Shown here: piece by piece, positions 62,746 to 64,000 of the stretch | Layout: each line of letters starts with the position of its first letter | Position numbering within the stretch: the stretch's first letter is position 1 | DNA from: Durusdinium trenchii | Lineage: Eukaryota; Sar; Dinophyceae; Suessiales; Symbiodiniaceae | Direction: 5' to 3' | Assembly (NCBI GenBank): GCA_963970005.1 | Contig: CAXAMN010015302.1 | Span: 69,780 to 133,779 of the forward strand | DNA length: 64,000 nucleotides | Translations under genes and position numbers: made by a program | The notes under the pieces: generated by a model | The model's database searches: none | What the model was told of the DNA's origin: nothing | Seen by the model: only the letters and a program-made list of their open reading frames with translations

Positions 62746-63579
62746 TACAACCACAACTGGACGACGGACGGCCCAAGAGCGTTTGCGCTTGGAGAGAGGG
62801 GGAGAGGGTGTGAAAGAGTGTGGCGAAAAGAATGAACAGTGAACAAAAACAAGCTCAGACAGCTTGACAGAAAAACGTCCCAAAGATTTGCGCTGGTTTC
62901 TGTCAAGGGTGAAAAGCTCTTTGAGCAGATTTAGATTCTGTTCTGAAGAAGCTTACAGTCGCAATTCAAGTCCATTTTCACCGTTGAATGTGAGAATTTG
63001 ACCACCACCAACACTGTTGGTTCATGCACCAGCGATTGCAAGGGTGTGAACTTCAATCACTTTTTCCCCCTTGGAGGAGCAAAATGTTTGGAAAACGAGA
63101 AGATTTGAGAATCGCCGGCAAGAAAGCGTTTGGCGCGCATGATGTTCTTGATCGAAAACAATCAAGCTTGCAGATCAATCAGCTGCTTTTTTAGCAGTCT
63201 CATTGCAGCCTTGGAGCCTATGTTTGCGCATGTTCACAGGTCAGTGTTCTGGAGCCATCTCTGGTCGTTTAGTGTGGCAAGGATGGTGAGGAAACCTTGT
63301 TCCGTTTTTGTTTAACGTGTTGTTTGATGCATGTTGTGAAGGAATTTTGGTTCTCTCACGTCGTGAAAGTTTGACACACGGAAAAGAAAGCATTCCTCGC
63401 AAGCTCTCAGCATGAAAACCGTCTTGCAAGTCAAGTGCATGCACGACGACGGAACCGCAAAGCACACTCAGCCAAATGGTTCAGTCGCAGCAAACTTGGA
63501 CAAAACCCGTGGGACATGTTTCCCATGGTTCTCAAATGTTCTGTAAAATGTTGTCCACTTACAGCCAAGTTCTAAGAAT

Positions 63580-63785
63580 CATTGAAAAAGAAAAAAGTGC
63601 AGAAAAAAAGCAAAAAAAGAGCAAAACCAAAAAGCAGAAAGAAAAACTGTCTGGATAAGAAGCGCAGAAACAAAGCAGAAAAAAAGGAAACAAAAGTGCA
63701 AAAAAAGCAAACAAAAAAGGAAAAAAGCAAACAAAAAAAGAGAAAAAAAGCAAACAACAAAAAAACAAGAAAAAAACAATTTTTC
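63580..63785. repeat. A-rich low-complexity tract
   Basis: Runs of A interrupted by GC, GTGC or AGC; no unit longer than about 10 bases is stable. Confidence 0.8.
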
Positions 63786-63796
63786 ACCCACTTTTC

Positions 63797-63870
63797 CCCC
63801 ACTTTTTTTGTGGCTCTGGAATTTGTTCTCCCACTTTTTCCCACTTTTTTTGTGGCTCTGGAAATGCCAA
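63797..63870. repeat. Tandem duplication, unit about 45 bp
   Basis: CCCACTTTTTTTGTGGCTCTGGAA occurs twice (ends near 63820 and 63862), each preceded by a CCCACTTTT(C/T)CCC-like stretch. Confidence 0.7.
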
Positions 63871-63892
63871 AACTTTGCACTTTCCTCGAAAA

Positions 63893-64000
63893 AAAAGCAA
63901 AAAAAGTGCGAAAAAAGTGCGAAAAAAGTGCAAAAAAAGTGCAAAAAAAGAGCAAAAAAAGTGCAAAAACAAGTGCAAAAAAAAGTGCAAAAAAAGTGCA
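63893..64000. repeat. GTGC(A)n minisatellite running off the window end
   Basis: About ten units of GTGCAAAAAA or GTGCGAAAAA with period 9-11, continuing to the last base. Confidence 0.85.

Noticed and set aside
1-64000. CRISPR arrays, operons, bacterial promoters, tRNA or rRNA genes
   Set aside because: No direct repeat-spacer structure or ribosome-binding sites, and no cloverleaf or rRNA segment that I could recognise; the sequence is eukaryotic.

Overview
The window looks like nuclear DNA of a dinoflagellate, most likely a Symbiodiniaceae-type alga. The evidence is: (i) host exons that can be joined on the minus strand use GT, GC and GA donors, and nearly all acceptors read AG|G; (ii) exons are tiny and numerous; (iii) the readable genes lie on one strand; (iv) a LINE begins with a degraded tandem of the dinoflagellate spliced-leader 3' end; (v) large Ty1/copia elements fill much of the space. 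All calls come from reading the sequence and from family knowledge; nothing was searched.

Layout. 1-3160 has repeats and one exon-like block. 3161-9692 is copia element 1 (+). 10599-35945 (-) is one split host gene, which I identify from many colinear motifs as the U4/U6 snRNP protein Prp3 (PRPF3). One of its introns (12063-27018) holds two copia elements with perfect 5-bp target duplications: element 2 (12463-18270, +) and element 3 (19360-26565, -). Another intron (30408-31725) holds an intronless PAP2-type phosphatase gene (30480-31466, -) on the same strand. 36000-42300 has few readable exons.

42334-46130 (-) is a copia pol fragment without LTRs (element 4). A spliced gene of unknown function (about 46150-51156, -) follows, with a copia gag fragment in one of its introns. 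52147-52760 is a compound microsatellite. 53378-58593 (+) is a full-length LINE with a 20-21 bp target duplication and an oligo-A tail; its N-terminus resembles a ubiquitin-specific protease. About 59690-60920 (-) is a LARP4-like La-motif plus RRM gene. 61.2-64 kb has exon-like pieces, then long microsatellites.

Together: the host genes are RNA-processing or RNA-binding factors (Prp3, LARP) plus a phosphatase. The mobile elements carry accessory modules: a methyltransferase-like domain between gag and integrase (elements 1 and 2), a transmembrane tail after RNase H (elements 2, 3, 4), and a deubiquitinase-like domain (LINE). All retroelement copies are damaged by frameshifts, stops or catalytic-site changes, although LTR identities show that three insertions are recent.
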